Assembly: GCA_900472395.1 (NCBI GenBank)
Contig: UCHV01000048.1
Location: 1-64,000, forward strand
Length of the DNA stretch: 64,000 nt
Source: Hyphomicrobiales bacterium
GTDB lineage: Bacteria; Pseudomonadota; Alphaproteobacteria; Rhizobiales; Rhizobiaceae
Direction of reading: 5' to 3'
Part shown: piece by piece, positions 10,709 to 20,256 of the stretch
Layout of the letters: each line of letters begins with the position of its first letter
How positions within the stretch are numbered: the first letter of the stretch is position 1
The notes under the pieces: model-generated
What the model was told of the DNA's origin: nothing
The model's input: only the letters and a program-made list of their open reading frames with translations
Database searches by the model: none
Position numbers and translations under genes: made by a program

Positions 10709-12471
10709 GTCCGTGTCTCCGGCTTGGTCTGTTCGGTCGTTGAAGTGTTGCCGCTATCGATGCGGGCGATGACGGCGCCTGCCGTCTGTGATGAACCGGC
10801 TTCCGCAAGGATTGCGATGGTGCCGGAAATCTGTGCGGTCACCGCCGTTTCCATCTTCATCACGTCCATCATTGCCAGAACTTCACCTTTTTCGACAAGT
10901 GCGCCATCGGAAACATTCCAGTGAACGAGAAGGCCGGGCACGGGTGCGGTGACCGCTCCGGCGTCGTTCTCTTCGCTGTTTTTGTCATTGGTCGATGCTG
11001 CGGAAAGTGGTCCGAGCAGGCGCAAAAATACGTCCGGAATGCCGATTTCCACACGCTTGCCGTCGATCTCGATCTGGCCGCGCAGAAGGCCGGCGCTCGC
11101 TATAGGAGCGGGACGGCTGGCGGCTTCCAGCGCCTCGGTGAAATCGGTTTCGATCCAGCGCGTGTGAACGCGGAAATCCTTTGCGAAATCCTCATGCGCG
11201 ACGACGGCACGATGGAAGGGCAGGACGGACGGCACGCCCTCGATCGCAAACTCATCCAGAGCACGGCGGGCGCGGGCAATCGCCTGTTCGCGGGTGGCGC
11301 CCCAGACGATCAGCTTGGCCGACAGGGAGTCGAACATCGGCGGAATGGTCGAGCCGGTCACGACGCCGGAATCCAGACGCACACCGGGACCGGAAGGAGC
11401 TGTGAATTTGGAAATCTCGCCGGCGGACGGCAGAAAGCCACGGCCAGGATCTTCCATGTTGATGCGGAACTCGATGGCGTGGCCACGCGGTTCCGGCATT
11501 TCCGTGACGCTGATCGCCAGTCCTTCGGCGATGCGGAACTGTTCGATGACGAGATCGAGACCGGTCGTCTCTTCCGTCACCGGATGTTCCACCTGCAGGC
11601 GGGTATTGACCTCGAGGAAGGAGATCACGCCATCGGCGCTGAGCAGAAACTCAACCGTGCCCGCACCGGTGTAACCGGCTTCCGCGCAGATATCGCGCGC
11701 CGCGGAATGGATTTTCTCGCGCTGCTCATCGGAGAGGAAGGGTGCCGGTGCTTCCTCGACAAGTTTCTGGTTGCGACGCTGCAATGAGCAATCGCGGGTC
11801 CCCACCACCAGAACATTGCCGATACGGTCCGCCAGCACCTGCGCCTCGATATGCCGCGGACGGTCGAGAAACTGCTCGACGTAACATTCGCCGCGACCAA
11901 AGGCGGCCACCGCTTCACGCGTGGCCGATGAAAAAAGTTCTTCGACTTCGCCGAGTTCGCGGGCGATCTTCAGGCCACGTCCGCCACCGCCATGCGCCGC
12001 CTTGATGGCAATCGGCAGGCCGAACTTTTTGGCGAATGCCAGAGCTTCAGCAGGTGAGGAAATCGCACCATCGGAACCGGCAACCAGAGGCGCGCCAACC
12101 TTCTGGGCAATCGCGCGCGCCTTCAGCTTGTCGCCGAGCGCTTCGATAACCTGCGGATCGGGACCGATCCAGATGAGACCGGCATCGATGACCGCCTGTG
12201 CGAATTCACTGCGTTCCGACAGAAAGCCGTAGCCGGGATGTACGGCATCGGCGCCGGAGCGTTTTGCAATGGCAATCAGCTTGTCGATATCGAGATAACT
12301 GTCCTTGGCGGTCACACCGTTCAGCGCATAGGCCTCATCGGCCAAGGTCACAAACAACGCGTCGGCATCGGCATCGGCGTAAACGGCGACCGAGGTCAGG
12401 CCGTAATCCTTGCAGGCCCGGATGATCCGCACCGCGATCTCGCCGCGGTTTGCTATCAGAACCTTCTTCAT
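10705..12471 (-). CDS. Biotin carboxylase fused to a biotin carrier domain
   Basis: Biotin-dependent carboxylase subunit (588 residues). Residues ~1-450 are a biotin carboxylase with the N-terminal [16 protein letters not shown], an ATP-grasp glycine-rich loop (HGGGGRGLK) and the catalytic [14 protein letters not shown] region. A BCCP domain at ~510-580 carries the biotinylation motif MDVMKMETA with lysine 539. There is no carboxyltransferase domain. Its neighbour PxpBC is homologous to the carboxyltransferase part of urea carboxylase, so the two could form one carboxylase. The start at 12471 is preferred to ATG 12477: AGGA lies 8 bases upstream and the ATG overlaps the pxpBC stop as ATGA. 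Neighbours argue against a housekeeping acetyl-CoA carboxylase role. Confidence 0.88.
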
Positions 12472-14108
12472 GGGCATTTTCCTGGAATGAAACGGGGCGC
12501 GAAGCTGGTGATCGCGTTGAAACGGATTTTTGCGCCGACGGGTATCTGGCCGGCGAGATCGAGATGATAGCCGGCGACATTGGCGATGACCGGATAACCG
12601 CCGGTGAGCGGATGATCGGCAAGGAAAAGCACGGGCTGGCCGCTGGCTGGAACCTGCAAGGCGCCGCGCACGGTCGCCTCACTCGGCAGTTCGCCGTGGT
12701 TGGCGCGTTCCAGCGCATCACCCGACAGGCGGATGCCGACGCGGCTGGACTGCGGCGTGACCGACCATTCCTGGCTCAAAAAACTTTCGACGGCGTTCTC
12801 GGTGAACCAGTCGGTACGCGGGCCCATGACCACGTCGAGCACGACGGTTTCAGTGGCCGTTGGCAAGGCAAAGGCCGGTTCTTCCGATGATACGAGTGCG
12901 TTTGCCGGTGCGGGCAGGAGGGCGACGATATCGCCGGCAACAAGTGCGGCCGGGCCGATCTGTGCCAGCGTATCGGTGGCGGCGCTGCCGAGAACCGGTG
13001 CGATGGCCAAACCGCCGCGCATAGCAAGATAGGAGCGCATGCCGGCTGCGGGTACGCCGAGCGAAACCACATCGCCGTCATCGAGAGCGATTGCGCTGTG
13101 ATGTGCAGCGGAAGTTTTCGTGCCGTTGGCGTCGGTAATGCTTATCGCTGTCGTGGCGCCTGTCACAGCCATGACGCCTTGTCCACGCATGCGAAAGGCG
13201 AGGCCACCAAGAGTGATCTCGAGCGCCGGTATGTTGGCCGGGTTGCCGACAAGGCGGTTCGCGGCCTTGAAACTTGCGCGGTCGGCGGCGCCGGAAATGC
13301 TGATGCCCTGACTGGCCTGTCCGGCGCGGCCCAAATCCTGAAACACCACCGGCAGGCCGACGGAGATGATCTCGATTGCCGAAGCGACATCTTCTACGCT
13401 GGCTTTCACAGGCTTTTCAGCGGCCTTGCCAAACGGCTTGATCTCGTATGCGGCATCCTGCGCCATGTCGCGGAATTTGATGCGGCTGCCCGGCTGCAGA
13501 AGCGAGGCGGGCGTACGGTCGATGTCGAACATGGCGAGCGGCGTGGTGCCGATCAGCTGCCAGCCGCCGGGACTGGTTTTCGGATAAATGCCGCTGAATT
13601 CGCCGGCAAGACCGACAGCGCCGGCCGGGACCTTCGTGCGCGGAGATTTGCGGCGCGGCACGGTGAGGCGCGGATCGCCGCCGGAAAGATAGGCGAAGCC
13701 GGGCGCAAAACCGGTGAAGGCGGCAACATAGTCGCTTTCGCCGTGCAGGCGGATCACGTCTTCGACGCTCATGCAGAGAATGCCGGCAACCTCGGCCAGA
13801 TCCTCGCCATCGTAGCGAACCGGAATTTCGACCAGAGCACCAGATGCTGCCTTGCGTTCGCCACCGGCAAAAGCCGAGACGGCTGCAACAAGCGCCTCAT
13901 CGGAAATCGTGTATGGATCGAAAGAGACCAGCAGCGTGCGTGCTGCCGGAATGATTTCCGTGATGCCCTCGACCGGATTGTTTTCCAGCGCCTCGAAAAG
14001 CGCCAACGCCTCGCCGAGATCGGCCAGTTCCACGAGAATGCAATCGCCGCGCACCGGCAGGATGCGCATTGACGTGTCTCGGGAGGAGGTGAGGGCAACT
14101 GACTGCAT
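12468..14108 (-). CDS. pxpBC: 5-oxoprolinase subunits B and C fused (KipI-KipA / allophanate hydrolase subunits 1 and 2 family)
   Basis: 546 residues with two domains. Residues ~14-230 are the PxpB/KipI (AHS1) domain, with [11 protein letters not shown] and [16 protein letters not shown]. Residues ~255-545 are the PxpC/KipA (AHS2) domain, with [16 protein letters not shown] and the terminal [11 protein letters not shown]. In E. coli PxpB and PxpC are separate and act with PxpA on 5-oxoproline. The same fold forms the carboxyltransferase part of urea carboxylase. The start at 14108 follows the pxpA stop by six bases and has a weak ribosome site; an ATG at 14069 (MRILPVRGD) is an alternative. 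The stop overlaps the carboxylase start. Confidence 0.9.
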   Translation of the reverse strand: MQSVALTSSRDTSMRILPVRGDCILVELADLGEALALFEALENNPVEGITEIIPAARTLLVSFDPYTISDEALVAAVSAFAGGERKAASGALVEIPVRYDGEDLAEVAGILCMSVEDVIRLHGESDYVAAFTGFAPGFAYLSGGDPRLTVPRRKSPRTKVPAGAVGLAGEFSGIYPKTSPGGWQLIGTTPLAMFDIDRTPASLLQPGSRIKFRDMAQDAAYEIKPFGKAAEKPVKASVEDVASAIEIISVGLPVVFQDLGRAGQASQGISISGAADRASFKAANRLVGNPANIPALEITLGGLAFRMRGQGVMAVTGATTAISITDANGTKTSAAHHSAIALDDGDVVSLGVPAAGMRSYLAMRGGLAIAPVLGSAATDTLAQIGPAALVAGDIVALLPAPANALVSSEEPAFALPTATETVVLDVVMGPRTDWFTENAVESFLSQEWSVTPQSSRVGIRLSGDALERANHGELPSEATVRGALQVPASGQPVLFLADHPLTGGYPVIANVAGYHLDLAGQIPVGAKIRFNAITSFAPRFIPGKCP

Positions 14109-14114
14109 GATGGT

Positions 14115-14879
14115 TCAGGCTGCCACGGTAAAGGAGCGGATGGTCAGGCCCGACTGCTCGAATTTTTCGCGCAGGCGCTTTGCCATGGCAACGGCGCCGG
14201 GACTGTCGCCATGCACGCAGATCGACTGGGCATCAACCTTGGTGAGCGTGCCGTCGATTGCCTCGACCACGCCTTCCTTCACCATGCGCACCATGCGTTC
14301 GGCAATCAGGTCGGGGTCATGCAGGACAGAACCCTTTTCCCGACGCGAGACGAGATTGCCTTCCGGTGTGTAGGCGCGGTCTGCAAAGGCTTCGGACACA
14401 ACGGTGAGGCCGGCGGCACGGGCCTGTTCGACAAGCTGCGAGCCGGCAAGCGCCATCAGCACCAGCGACGGATCTATGGCCAGAATGGCGTCGATCACAT
14501 CCTTGCCCTGACGTTTGTCGATGGCAATCGTGTTGTAGAGCGCACCATGCGGCTTCACATAGGTGACGCGCGTGCCGGCGGCCTTGGCGAGGCCCTGCAG
14601 CGCGCCGATCTGGTAGATGACGTCGCCGATCAGTTCTTCGCTTGTCGGATCCATGTTGCGGCGGCCAAAACCGGCGAGGTCGCGGTAGCCCACGTGAGCA
14701 CCGATCGCCACGCCGCGCTCGCCCGCTGCGCGCAAAGTCTTGAGAATGCCGGCCGGGTCGCCCGCATGAAAGCCGCAAGCCACGTTGGCGCTGCTGACGA
14801 TATCGAGCATTGCGGAATCATCGCCCATCGTCCACGCGCCGAAACTCTCGCCCAGATCGCTGTTGATGTCGATGTTCAT
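14115..14879 (-). CDS. pxpA: 5-oxoprolinase subunit A (LamB/YcsF family)
   Basis: ATP-dependent 5-oxoprolinase (pyroglutamase) subunit A, 254 residues, close to the ~245 usual. It opens with the signature [16 protein letters not shown] and has [26 protein letters not shown] and [10 protein letters not shown], all diagnostic of the LamB/YcsF family. The start at 14879 is supported by AAGGGGAG eight bases upstream; the frame is open further upstream but that part lies in the promoter region. It is the first gene of the minus-strand operon ending with the M14 peptidase gene. 5-Oxoproline is a toxic by-product of glutamine and glutamyl peptides, and the operon would open it to glutamate. Confidence 0.93.
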   Translation of the reverse strand: MNIDINSDLGESFGAWTMGDDSAMLDIVSSANVACGFHAGDPAGILKTLRAAGERGVAIGAHVGYRDLAGFGRRNMDPTSEELIGDVIYQIGALQGLAKAAGTRVTYVKPHGALYNTIAIDKRQGKDVIDAILAIDPSLVLMALAGSQLVEQARAAGLTVVSEAFADRAYTPEGNLVSRREKGSVLHDPDLIAERMVRMVKEGVVEAIDGTLTKVDAQSICVHGDSPGAVAMAKRLREKFEQSGLTIRSFTVAA

Positions 14880-14931
14880 CCCGGACGCTCCCCTTGTCGC
14901 CTCAATTTGAACAAATGCTAACAAGGCAGAA

Positions 14932-14951
14932 CAATACTGTCCATAGTGTTG
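14932..14951. promoter_or_regulatory. Imperfect 20-bp palindrome, candidate GntR operator
   Basis: CAATACTGTCCATAGTGTTG reads nearly the same on both strands (seven pairs match in each arm, including CAA...TTG and ACT...AGT). It lies between the divergent pxpA operon and the GntR gene that starts near 15148, and is followed by an AT-rich stretch (TTTTTATATATTG) suitable for a promoter. It is a good candidate binding site for that GntR protein. Confidence 0.45.
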
Positions 14952-15147
14952 AACAATTTTTATATATTGCCCTACAAAGAGCGAAGTGCACTCGAAATGT
15001 GCATGTTTGGATTTTTGCACGGTTTTATCAGGCCGGTCGCACAACTTCCGGGTCATTTTGCTTGTGGTGAGGGCGCTGGCATTCTACCGGAAAGACGATC
15101 TGGTTCGCAGACAAAGGAATGATGGCTTGGCTGCACGAAAACCGCAG

Positions 15148-15861
15148 ATGGATGAGGCGAAGGCTTCTATACCGGCAGCCGGCAAGGCTCCGTCGGTTTC
15201 GCGCGCGTCCGAACCGGTGCAGACGCTGGCAGAAACCGTCGCTGCGCGTATTCGCGAACAGGTGATTTCCGGACGGCTGACGCCGGGAAGCCATCTGTCG
15301 GAGCAGACGCTGAGCGAAGAGCTTCAGGTTTCGCGCAATACCTTGCGAGAAGTGTTCCGCATGCTCACCAAGGAAGGCCTGCTGCGTTACGAGGCCAATC
15401 GTGGGGTGTTCGTGTCCACGCCCAGCATGTCGACGATCATCGATATCTATCGCGTGCGGCGCTTTATAGAATGCCCGGCTCTTGCGCATGCGCATCCGCG
15501 CCATCCCGGCGTCAGCCGTATGCGTGCGGCGGTTGAAGAGGCCCGCCGGTGCCGCGAAGCGAAGGATTGGCTGGGTGTCGGCAGTGCCGATATCGCCTTC
15601 CATGCCGCCATTGTCGAATTGGCGGACAGTCCGCGTATGTCGAGTTTTTACGCGCAGATCGCGCTCGAACTTCGCCTCGTTTTCGGCCTTCTGCAGGATC
15701 CGGAGTTTCTGCATGGCCCATTCATCGACCAGAATTTCGAGATCGTGACGGAGCTTGAGGCAGGCAGGGCTGTTGCCGCCTCGGAATTGCTGGAAGCCTA
15801 TCTGCTGAGGGCCGAACGTTTCATTCTTGGTGCATATGCGCGCGTGACCGCCGAAACCTGA
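15148..15861 (+). CDS. GntR-family transcriptional regulator (FCD type), probable regulator of the pxp operon
   Basis: 237 residues. The N-terminal winged helix-turn-helix (ISGRLTPGSHLSEQTLSEEL, then QVSRNTLREVFRMLTKEGLL) is followed by an all-helical FCD ligand domain with metal-site-like DIAFHAAIVELAD. It is divergent from pxpA across ~270 bases with a palindrome between, so it probably senses 5-oxoproline or a peptide and controls that operon. Start choice is uncertain: ATG 15148 has no ribosome site, while an in-frame TTG at 15127 is preceded by AAAGGA nine bases upstream. The open frame further left is promoter DNA. Confidence 0.85.
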   Translation: MDEAKASIPAAGKAPSVSRASEPVQTLAETVAARIREQVISGRLTPGSHLSEQTLSEELQVSRNTLREVFRMLTKEGLLRYEANRGVFVSTPSMSTIIDIYRVRRFIECPALAHAHPRHPGVSRMRAAVEEARRCREAKDWLGVGSADIAFHAAIVELADSPRMSSFYAQIALELRLVFGLLQDPEFLHGPFIDQNFEIVTELEAGRAVAASELLEAYLLRAERFILGAYARVTAET

Positions 15862-15917
15862 ATATCCTTTGTCCGGCTGACGTTTCCCCGCCAATGCGTT
15901 AAAGGCTGGAGACATCA

Positions 15918-15925
15918 TGTCGACA
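15918..15925. promoter_or_regulatory. TGTCGACA palindrome just upstream of the second GntR gene
   Basis: TGTCGACA, followed by AGGAG, sits 14 bases before the GntR start codon, overlapping its ribosome-binding region. The same core recurs upstream of the DapA-like gene at 16660-16669, which fits autoregulation by the encoded GntR protein. Confidence 0.45.
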
Positions 15926-15938
15926 AGGAGATTCCGTC

Positions 15939-16643
15939 ATGGCCGATTCCGATCCTGAGCAGACGGTGGAGCGCAAGCGCGGCTCCGGCGTAAAGCTGGT
16001 CTACGATCTCCTGCGTGACGAAATCCTCGATCTTAAATTGGCTCCGGGCAGCGCCATCGATGAGGTTGCGCTCGCCGCGCGTTTCGGCATGTCGCGAACG
16101 CCGATCCGCGAGGCACTGGTCCGGCTGGTGGGCGAGGGATTGATCGAGACCCTGCCCAATCGCTCGACCATGGTATCGAATATCGATTTCCTTGGCATGC
16201 ACGCCTATTTCGACGCGCTGGTGTTGATGTACCGCGTCACCACGCGGCTTGCCGCCCAAAATCACCGGGCGGACGATCTCGTCGAAATCCGTGCCCATCA
16301 GGCGGCGTTCAGTGCCGCGGTGCGTTCACAGGACGCATTGGCGATGATTGCCACCAACGCTGCTTTTCATTCCGCCATCGCAGCGAGTGGCCGCAATGCT
16401 TATTACGCCGGCTTTTTCGATCGCCTCCTCGGCGAGGGGCGGCGGATGTTGCGGCTATATTACCAGTCCTATGAGGATCGTCTGCCGCCGCGTTTCGTCG
16501 ATGAACACGAGGAAATCATTGCCGCCATCGAAGCACGGGATGTCGCCGCCGCAGATCGGCTCGGAACGGCGCATGGCGAACAAATCGTCGAACAGATCGG
16601 CCGCCTTCTTACGCAACACGAACGGCAGGATATCGAGCTCTAG
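15939..16643 (+). CDS. GntR-family transcriptional regulator (FCD type)
   Basis: 234 residues: an N-terminal winged helix (KLAPGSAIDEVALAARFGMS, then RTPIREALVRLVGEGLIETL) and a C-terminal FCD domain with NAAFHSAIAASGRNAYY. Its start has AAGGAG upstream. It lies 102 bases before the DapA-like gene in the same direction, with matching TGTCGACA palindromes before both genes. I infer that it controls the DapA-like/dehydrogenase pair and itself. Many hydroxyproline gene clusters carry a GntR regulator, which agrees with that reading but does not prove it. Confidence 0.88.
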   Translation: MADSDPEQTVERKRGSGVKLVYDLLRDEILDLKLAPGSAIDEVALAARFGMSRTPIREALVRLVGEGLIETLPNRSTMVSNIDFLGMHAYFDALVLMYRVTTRLAAQNHRADDLVEIRAHQAAFSAAVRSQDALAMIATNAAFHSAIAASGRNAYYAGFFDRLLGEGRRMLRLYYQSYEDRLPPRFVDEHEEIIAAIEARDVAAADRLGTAHGEQIVEQIGRLLTQHERQDIEL

Positions 16644-16645
16644 AA

Positions 16646-16672
16646 TTCTTGTATTTTTTTTGTCGACAAGAA
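16646..16672. promoter_or_regulatory. Nested inverted repeats, candidate GntR operator for the DapA-like gene
   Basis: TTGTCGACAA (16660-16669) is a perfect 10-bp palindrome. An outer repeat TTCTTGT (16646-16652)/ACAAGAA (16666-16672) flanks a T-rich spacer. The core equals the TGTCGACA before the GntR gene. GntR/FCD proteins often bind T-N-GT-N-AC-N-A type sites, which this resembles. Confidence 0.5.
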
Positions 16673-16745
16673 AATCAGAAAGAGTATTCTCCTTTTTCAG
16701 AGGAGCGGGCGAGCCTGTCCGCCAGAGATTTCGAGGAGTTTTGAA

Positions 16746-17711
16746 ATGGCCGCAAACATTTTTTCCGGCGTCGTGCCGGCGTTGATGACGCCCTGCAAGG
16801 CGGACCGTACACCGGATTTCGATGCGCTTGTTGCCAAGGCAAAGCAGCTGATCGACGCCGGCATGTCGGCGGTGGTATATTGCGGCTCGATGGGTGACTG
16901 GCCGCTCCTGACCGATGCGCAGCGCATGGAAGGTGTCGAGCGTCTGGTGAAGGCCGGTATCCCGGTCATCGTGGGCACCGGGGCTATCAATTCGGCGTCT
17001 GCCGTGGCTCTTGCCGCGCATGCACAGAAGGTCGGCGCCAATGGCCTTATGGTCATCCCGCGCGTCCTTTCGCGCGGTTCGGTCATCTCGGCGCAGAAAG
17101 CCCATTTCAAGGCTATCCTTTCGGCCGCTCCGGACCTTCCGGCCGTCATCTACAACAGCCCCTATTACGGTTTTGCCACCCGCGCCGACTTGTTCTTCGC
17201 GTTGCGCGCCGAACATCCGAACCTTGTCGGCTTCAAGGAATTCGGCGGCCCGAACGACATGCGTTATGCCGCTGAAAACATCACCAGCCGCGATGACAAC
17301 GTCACGCTGATGATCGGCGTCGATACCGCCGTCTACCACGGTTATGTCAATTGCGGCGCGACCGGCGCCATCACCGGCATCGGCAATGTGCTGCCGAAGG
17401 AAGTGCTGCATCTGTGCGATCTCGCCATCGCTGCCGCCAAGGGCGATGCGGATGCCCGCGTCCGCGCCAAGGAACTCGAAGAAGCGCTCGGTGTGCTCTC
17501 TTCGTTCGATGAAGGCCCGGATCTGGTTCTCTATTTCAAGCACATGATGGTGCTGAAGGGTGACGCGGAATACGCACTGAACTTCATCGAGACCGATGTC
17601 CTTTCCGACAGCCAGCGCGGTTATGTCGAGACGCAGCTTGCGCTGTTCGACAGCTGGTATGCCGATTGGAGCAAGCTGCCGGGTGCGGTTCAGAGCTGCA
17701 AGGCAGCCTGA
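16746..17711 (+). CDS. DapA/DHDPS-family lyase, probably 1-pyrroline-4-hydroxy-2-carboxylate deaminase
   Basis: TIM-barrel enzyme of the dihydrodipicolinate synthase family, 321 residues. Schiff-base lysine K164 is in GFKEFGG and the partner tyrosine Y136 is in IYNSPYYG, 28 residues apart as in the family. The YNSPYYG form and the extended C-terminus differ from true DapA and resemble deaminases of bacterial trans-4-hydroxy-L-proline breakdown. The next gene, a D-amino-acid dehydrogenase, would supply the substrate from cis-4-hydroxy-D-proline. The epimerase and semialdehyde dehydrogenase of that pathway are not in this window. The ribosome site CGAGGAG is seven bases before the ATG. Another keto-acid aldolase role cannot be excluded. 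Confidence 0.75.
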   Translation: MAANIFSGVVPALMTPCKADRTPDFDALVAKAKQLIDAGMSAVVYCGSMGDWPLLTDAQRMEGVERLVKAGIPVIVGTGAINSASAVALAAHAQKVGANGLMVIPRVLSRGSVISAQKAHFKAILSAAPDLPAVIYNSPYYGFATRADLFFALRAEHPNLVGFKEFGGPNDMRYAAENITSRDDNVTLMIGVDTAVYHGYVNCGATGAITGIGNVLPKEVLHLCDLAIAAAKGDADARVRAKELEEALGVLSSFDEGPDLVLYFKHMMVLKGDAEYALNFIETDVLSDSQRGYVETQLALFDSWYADWSKLPGAVQSCKAA

Positions 17712-17720
17712 TTGTGATGG

Positions 17721-17748
17721 GAAAAGCCCTCCGCGTGGAGGGCTTTTC
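17721..17748 (+). terminator. Rho-independent terminator after the DapA-like gene
   Basis: GAAAAGCCCTCC/GGAGGGCTTTTC with a GCGT loop lies ten bases after the stop, followed by TTTTGG. It should limit read-through into the downstream dehydrogenase gene, giving unequal expression rather than a full break, since no clear second promoter is seen. Confidence 0.8.
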
Positions 17749-17804
17749 TTTTGGGGATAGGCAACAAGAGCGTGCCACAAAGGCCGCCGGAAAGTTTTGG
17801 GAAC

Positions 17805-19049
17805 ATGAGCAGGTCAGATGTTGTCGTCATCGGGGCAGGGGTGGTCGGCTTGTCGATTGCTATTGCCGCAAAGATGCGGGGTTTGGACGTTACGGTTCTT
17901 GATCGGGAGGGGCCGGCGGCCGGTGCTTCCGCCGGCAATGCCGGGGCGTTTGCCTTTACCGATATCCTGCCGCTCGCCTCTCCCGGCATCCTGAAAAAGG
18001 CGCCGAAATGGCTGCTCGATCCGCTTGGACCGCTGACGATTCCGCCGGCTTACGCATTACAGATTGCGCCATGGATGTTTCGTTTCTGGCAAGCTTGCCA
18101 GCCAGCGCGGGTCGCACAATCAACCAGCGCGCAAACATCGTTGATTGATCTTTCGAAGGCTGAGCTGGAAGGTTTTCTGGCGGCGACCGGCACACTGCCG
18201 ATGCTGCGCAAGGACGGCAACCTGCAGGTTTATGAAAGCGAAGCCGAGTTTCAGGCGTCTCTGCCGGGCTGGAAAGCGCGTGAAGAACACGGGATCGAGT
18301 TCCGCCACATGGACGCTGCCGAGATGGGGACCCTTCAGCCGGGGCTGGCGCCACGTTTCATTCGCGGCACGTTCACGCCAGGCTGGTATTCGATTGCCGA
18401 TCCGAAACTCTATACGCTGGCGCTTGCCGAGCATTTTCGCGCGCTCGGTGGCGCAATCGAGATTGTAGAGGTCAAGGCGTTGCAGTCCATCGCCGATGGC
18501 GTGGAGATCGCAACAGCGGATGGCGGCCGGCGGAGTTCCGGTAAGGTCGTTCTGGCGGCTGGCGCCTTTTCGCACCGTATCGCGAAAACGCTGGGTGAAA
18601 ACATTCCGCTGGAAACCGAGCGTGGTTACAACACGACCTTGCCTGCCGATGCGTTCGATCTGCGTATGCAGGTCACATTCGGTGGCCATGGTTTTGTCGT
18701 CACGCGTCTGACCAGTGGTATCCGTGTTGGCGGCGCCGTTGAGCTTGGCGGACTGGATCTGCCGCCCAATTTCAAGCGCTCGGAAGCCATGCTGAAAAAG
18801 GCGCAAAGCTTTCTGCCGGGGCTCAAGGCCGAGGGCGGCACGCAGTGGATGGGCTTTCGTCCGTCACTGCCGGACAGCCTGCCTGCGATCGGCCGGGCAA
18901 AGGCGACGTCAAACGTGCTCTACGCCTTTGGCCATGGCCATCTCGGGCTGACCCAATCTACGGGCACGGCTCGGATCCTGGCCGACATGCTGACGGGGCA
19001 GAAAACGGCGATCGATATCGCCGCCTTCTCGCCGCAACGCTTCGGTTGA
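17805..19049 (+). CDS. FAD-dependent D-amino-acid dehydrogenase (DadA family), possibly D-hydroxyproline dehydrogenase
   Basis: 414 residues. The N-terminal dinucleotide-binding fold DVVVIGAGVVGLSIAIAA is followed by GASAGNAGAFAF, as in DadA proteins. A C-terminal FAD-contact region (MGFRPSLPDSLPAIGRA and FGHGHLGLTQSTGTA) is also typical. It oxidises D-amino acids to imino or keto acids and passes electrons to the respiratory chain. Linkage to the DapA-like gene suggests cis-4-hydroxy-D-proline as substrate; general D-amino acids are the alternative. The start at 17805 (MSRSD) places the FAD fold at the N-terminus. It is convergent with the M24 peptidase gene, five bases apart. Confidence 0.82.
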   Translation: MSRSDVVVIGAGVVGLSIAIAAKMRGLDVTVLDREGPAAGASAGNAGAFAFTDILPLASPGILKKAPKWLLDPLGPLTIPPAYALQIAPWMFRFWQACQPARVAQSTSAQTSLIDLSKAELEGFLAATGTLPMLRKDGNLQVYESEAEFQASLPGWKAREEHGIEFRHMDAAEMGTLQPGLAPRFIRGTFTPGWYSIADPKLYTLALAEHFRALGGAIEIVEVKALQSIADGVEIATADGGRRSSGKVVLAAGAFSHRIAKTLGENIPLETERGYNTTLPADAFDLRMQVTFGGHGFVVTRLTSGIRVGGAVELGGLDLPPNFKRSEAMLKKAQSFLPGLKAEGGTQWMGFRPSLPDSLPAIGRAKATSNVLYAFGHGHLGLTQSTGTARILADMLTGQKTAIDIAAFSPQRFG

Positions 19050-19053
19050 TCGT

Positions 19054-20256
19054 TCAGCCAAACGGCTTTTCGATGGAATGCGCCGGTTCGGTGAAAAAGA
19101 CCGGGCCGGTTTCCGACATGTAGACAATGTCTTCCAGACGCACACCGCATTCGCCGTAAACGCAGAGCATCGGTTCGTCGGAAAACACCATGCCGGGTTC
19201 CAGCGGCGTTTTGTTGCCACGCACGATATACGGGTCTTCGTGCAGATCCATTCCAAGTCCGTGGCCGGTTCGATGCGGCAGACCGGGGACCTGATAATCC
19301 GGGCCGTAGCCGGCGTCGGTCAACACCTTGCGCGCCGCCGCATCCACCTCTTCGCAAGGGGTTCCGATCTTTGCCGCTTCGAAACCAGCGCTGTGCGCCT
19401 TTTTTTCCAGGTCCCACAATTCGCGCTGGCGTTCGGTCGCGTCGCCGAAAATATAGGTGCGGGTGATATCCGAATTGTAACGATGGATATGGCCGCCGAG
19501 GTCGATCAGCACCATGTCGTTCTTTTTCAGCGTCTGTGCGTAAGGCACGCCATGCGGATAAGCGGTGGCCTCGCCGAACTGGGCAGCCGCAAACACATGG
19601 CGCATGCCAAGTTTTGCGTGCGCTGCATGAATGAAGTCGGTGATCTCGGTTGTCGAGATGCCCTCGTAAAGGCCTTGCCACACCGCCTTGTGAACGCGCA
19701 GGCTTGCCGTCATCGCCGTCTGGATGATGGCAATTTCGGTGGCGGATTTTATCTGCCGGCAGGCGGCAATCAGATCCTTTGCGCCGATGGTTTTCAGGCG
19801 TTGCCCGATATGGGCGGCGATAGGCGTGAAAAAGGCGAAGGGCGTTGCCGGATCGAAGGCAAGCATATCGCCCACGGCCGGCAGCTCGCAAATCAGGTTG
19901 GCGACCAGGAGAGCCGGGTCTTCGTGTTCTTCCCAGCAGGCAATCGTGCCTTCGATGCGGATCAGCGTGACGGTTTTCGGTTCCTCGAAGGCAGGGCTGA
20001 TATAGATAGGCGCACCGGATGAAGGGATGATGGCGCCGTGCAGGCGTTCGCTGGTGCCAAGCGTGATGCCGGTGAAATAAGTGAGGCTGGTGGAGGTGTC
20101 GAGATAGACCGCCTTCACATTGGCATCGAGCATCAGGCCCTGCAGTTTTGCGATACGCGCCCCAAGCTCATCACGCGAGATGGGCGCGACCGCCGATGCG
20201 ATATTTTCGAATTCCAAAAGCGACTGTTCGAAGGATTTGTAGACGGGGGCGCTCAT
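19054..20256 (-). CDS. M24-family metallopeptidase (Xaa-Pro dipeptidase/aminopeptidase type)
   Basis: 400 residues with the two-domain creatinase/aminopeptidase P layout. The C-terminal pita-bread domain shows all five metal ligands in order: D in VLIDLGGHIHR, D in NSDITRTY, H in HRTGHGLGMDLHEDP, E in SDEPML and E in GVRLEDIV. It should cleave Xaa-Pro (or Xaa-hydroxyproline) bonds in the cytoplasm. Its position next to a putative hydroxyproline dehydrogenase and lyase fits imino-acid peptide catabolism. The start MSAPVYKS at 20256 is preferred on family length; an ATG at 20328 would add 24 unusual residues. Confidence 0.85.
   Translation of the reverse strand: MSAPVYKSFEQSLLEFENIASAVAPISRDELGARIAKLQGLMLDANVKAVYLDTSTSLTYFTGITLGTSERLHGAIIPSSGAPIYISPAFEEPKTVTLIRIEGTIACWEEHEDPALLVANLICELPAVGDMLAFDPATPFAFFTPIAAHIGQRLKTIGAKDLIAACRQIKSATEIAIIQTAMTASLRVHKAVWQGLYEGISTTEITDFIHAAHAKLGMRHVFAAAQFGEATAYPHGVPYAQTLKKNDMVLIDLGGHIHRYNSDITRTYIFGDATERQRELWDLEKKAHSAGFEAAKIGTPCEEVDAAARKVLTDAGYGPDYQVPGLPHRTGHGLGMDLHEDPYIVRGNKTPLEPGMVFSDEPMLCVYGECGVRLEDIVYMSETGPVFFTEPAHSIEKPFG

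Noticed and set aside
14880-15055. N-terminal extension of PxpA
   Set aside because: It covers the divergent promoter and palindrome. The family start [12 protein letters not shown] has a strong ribosome site.
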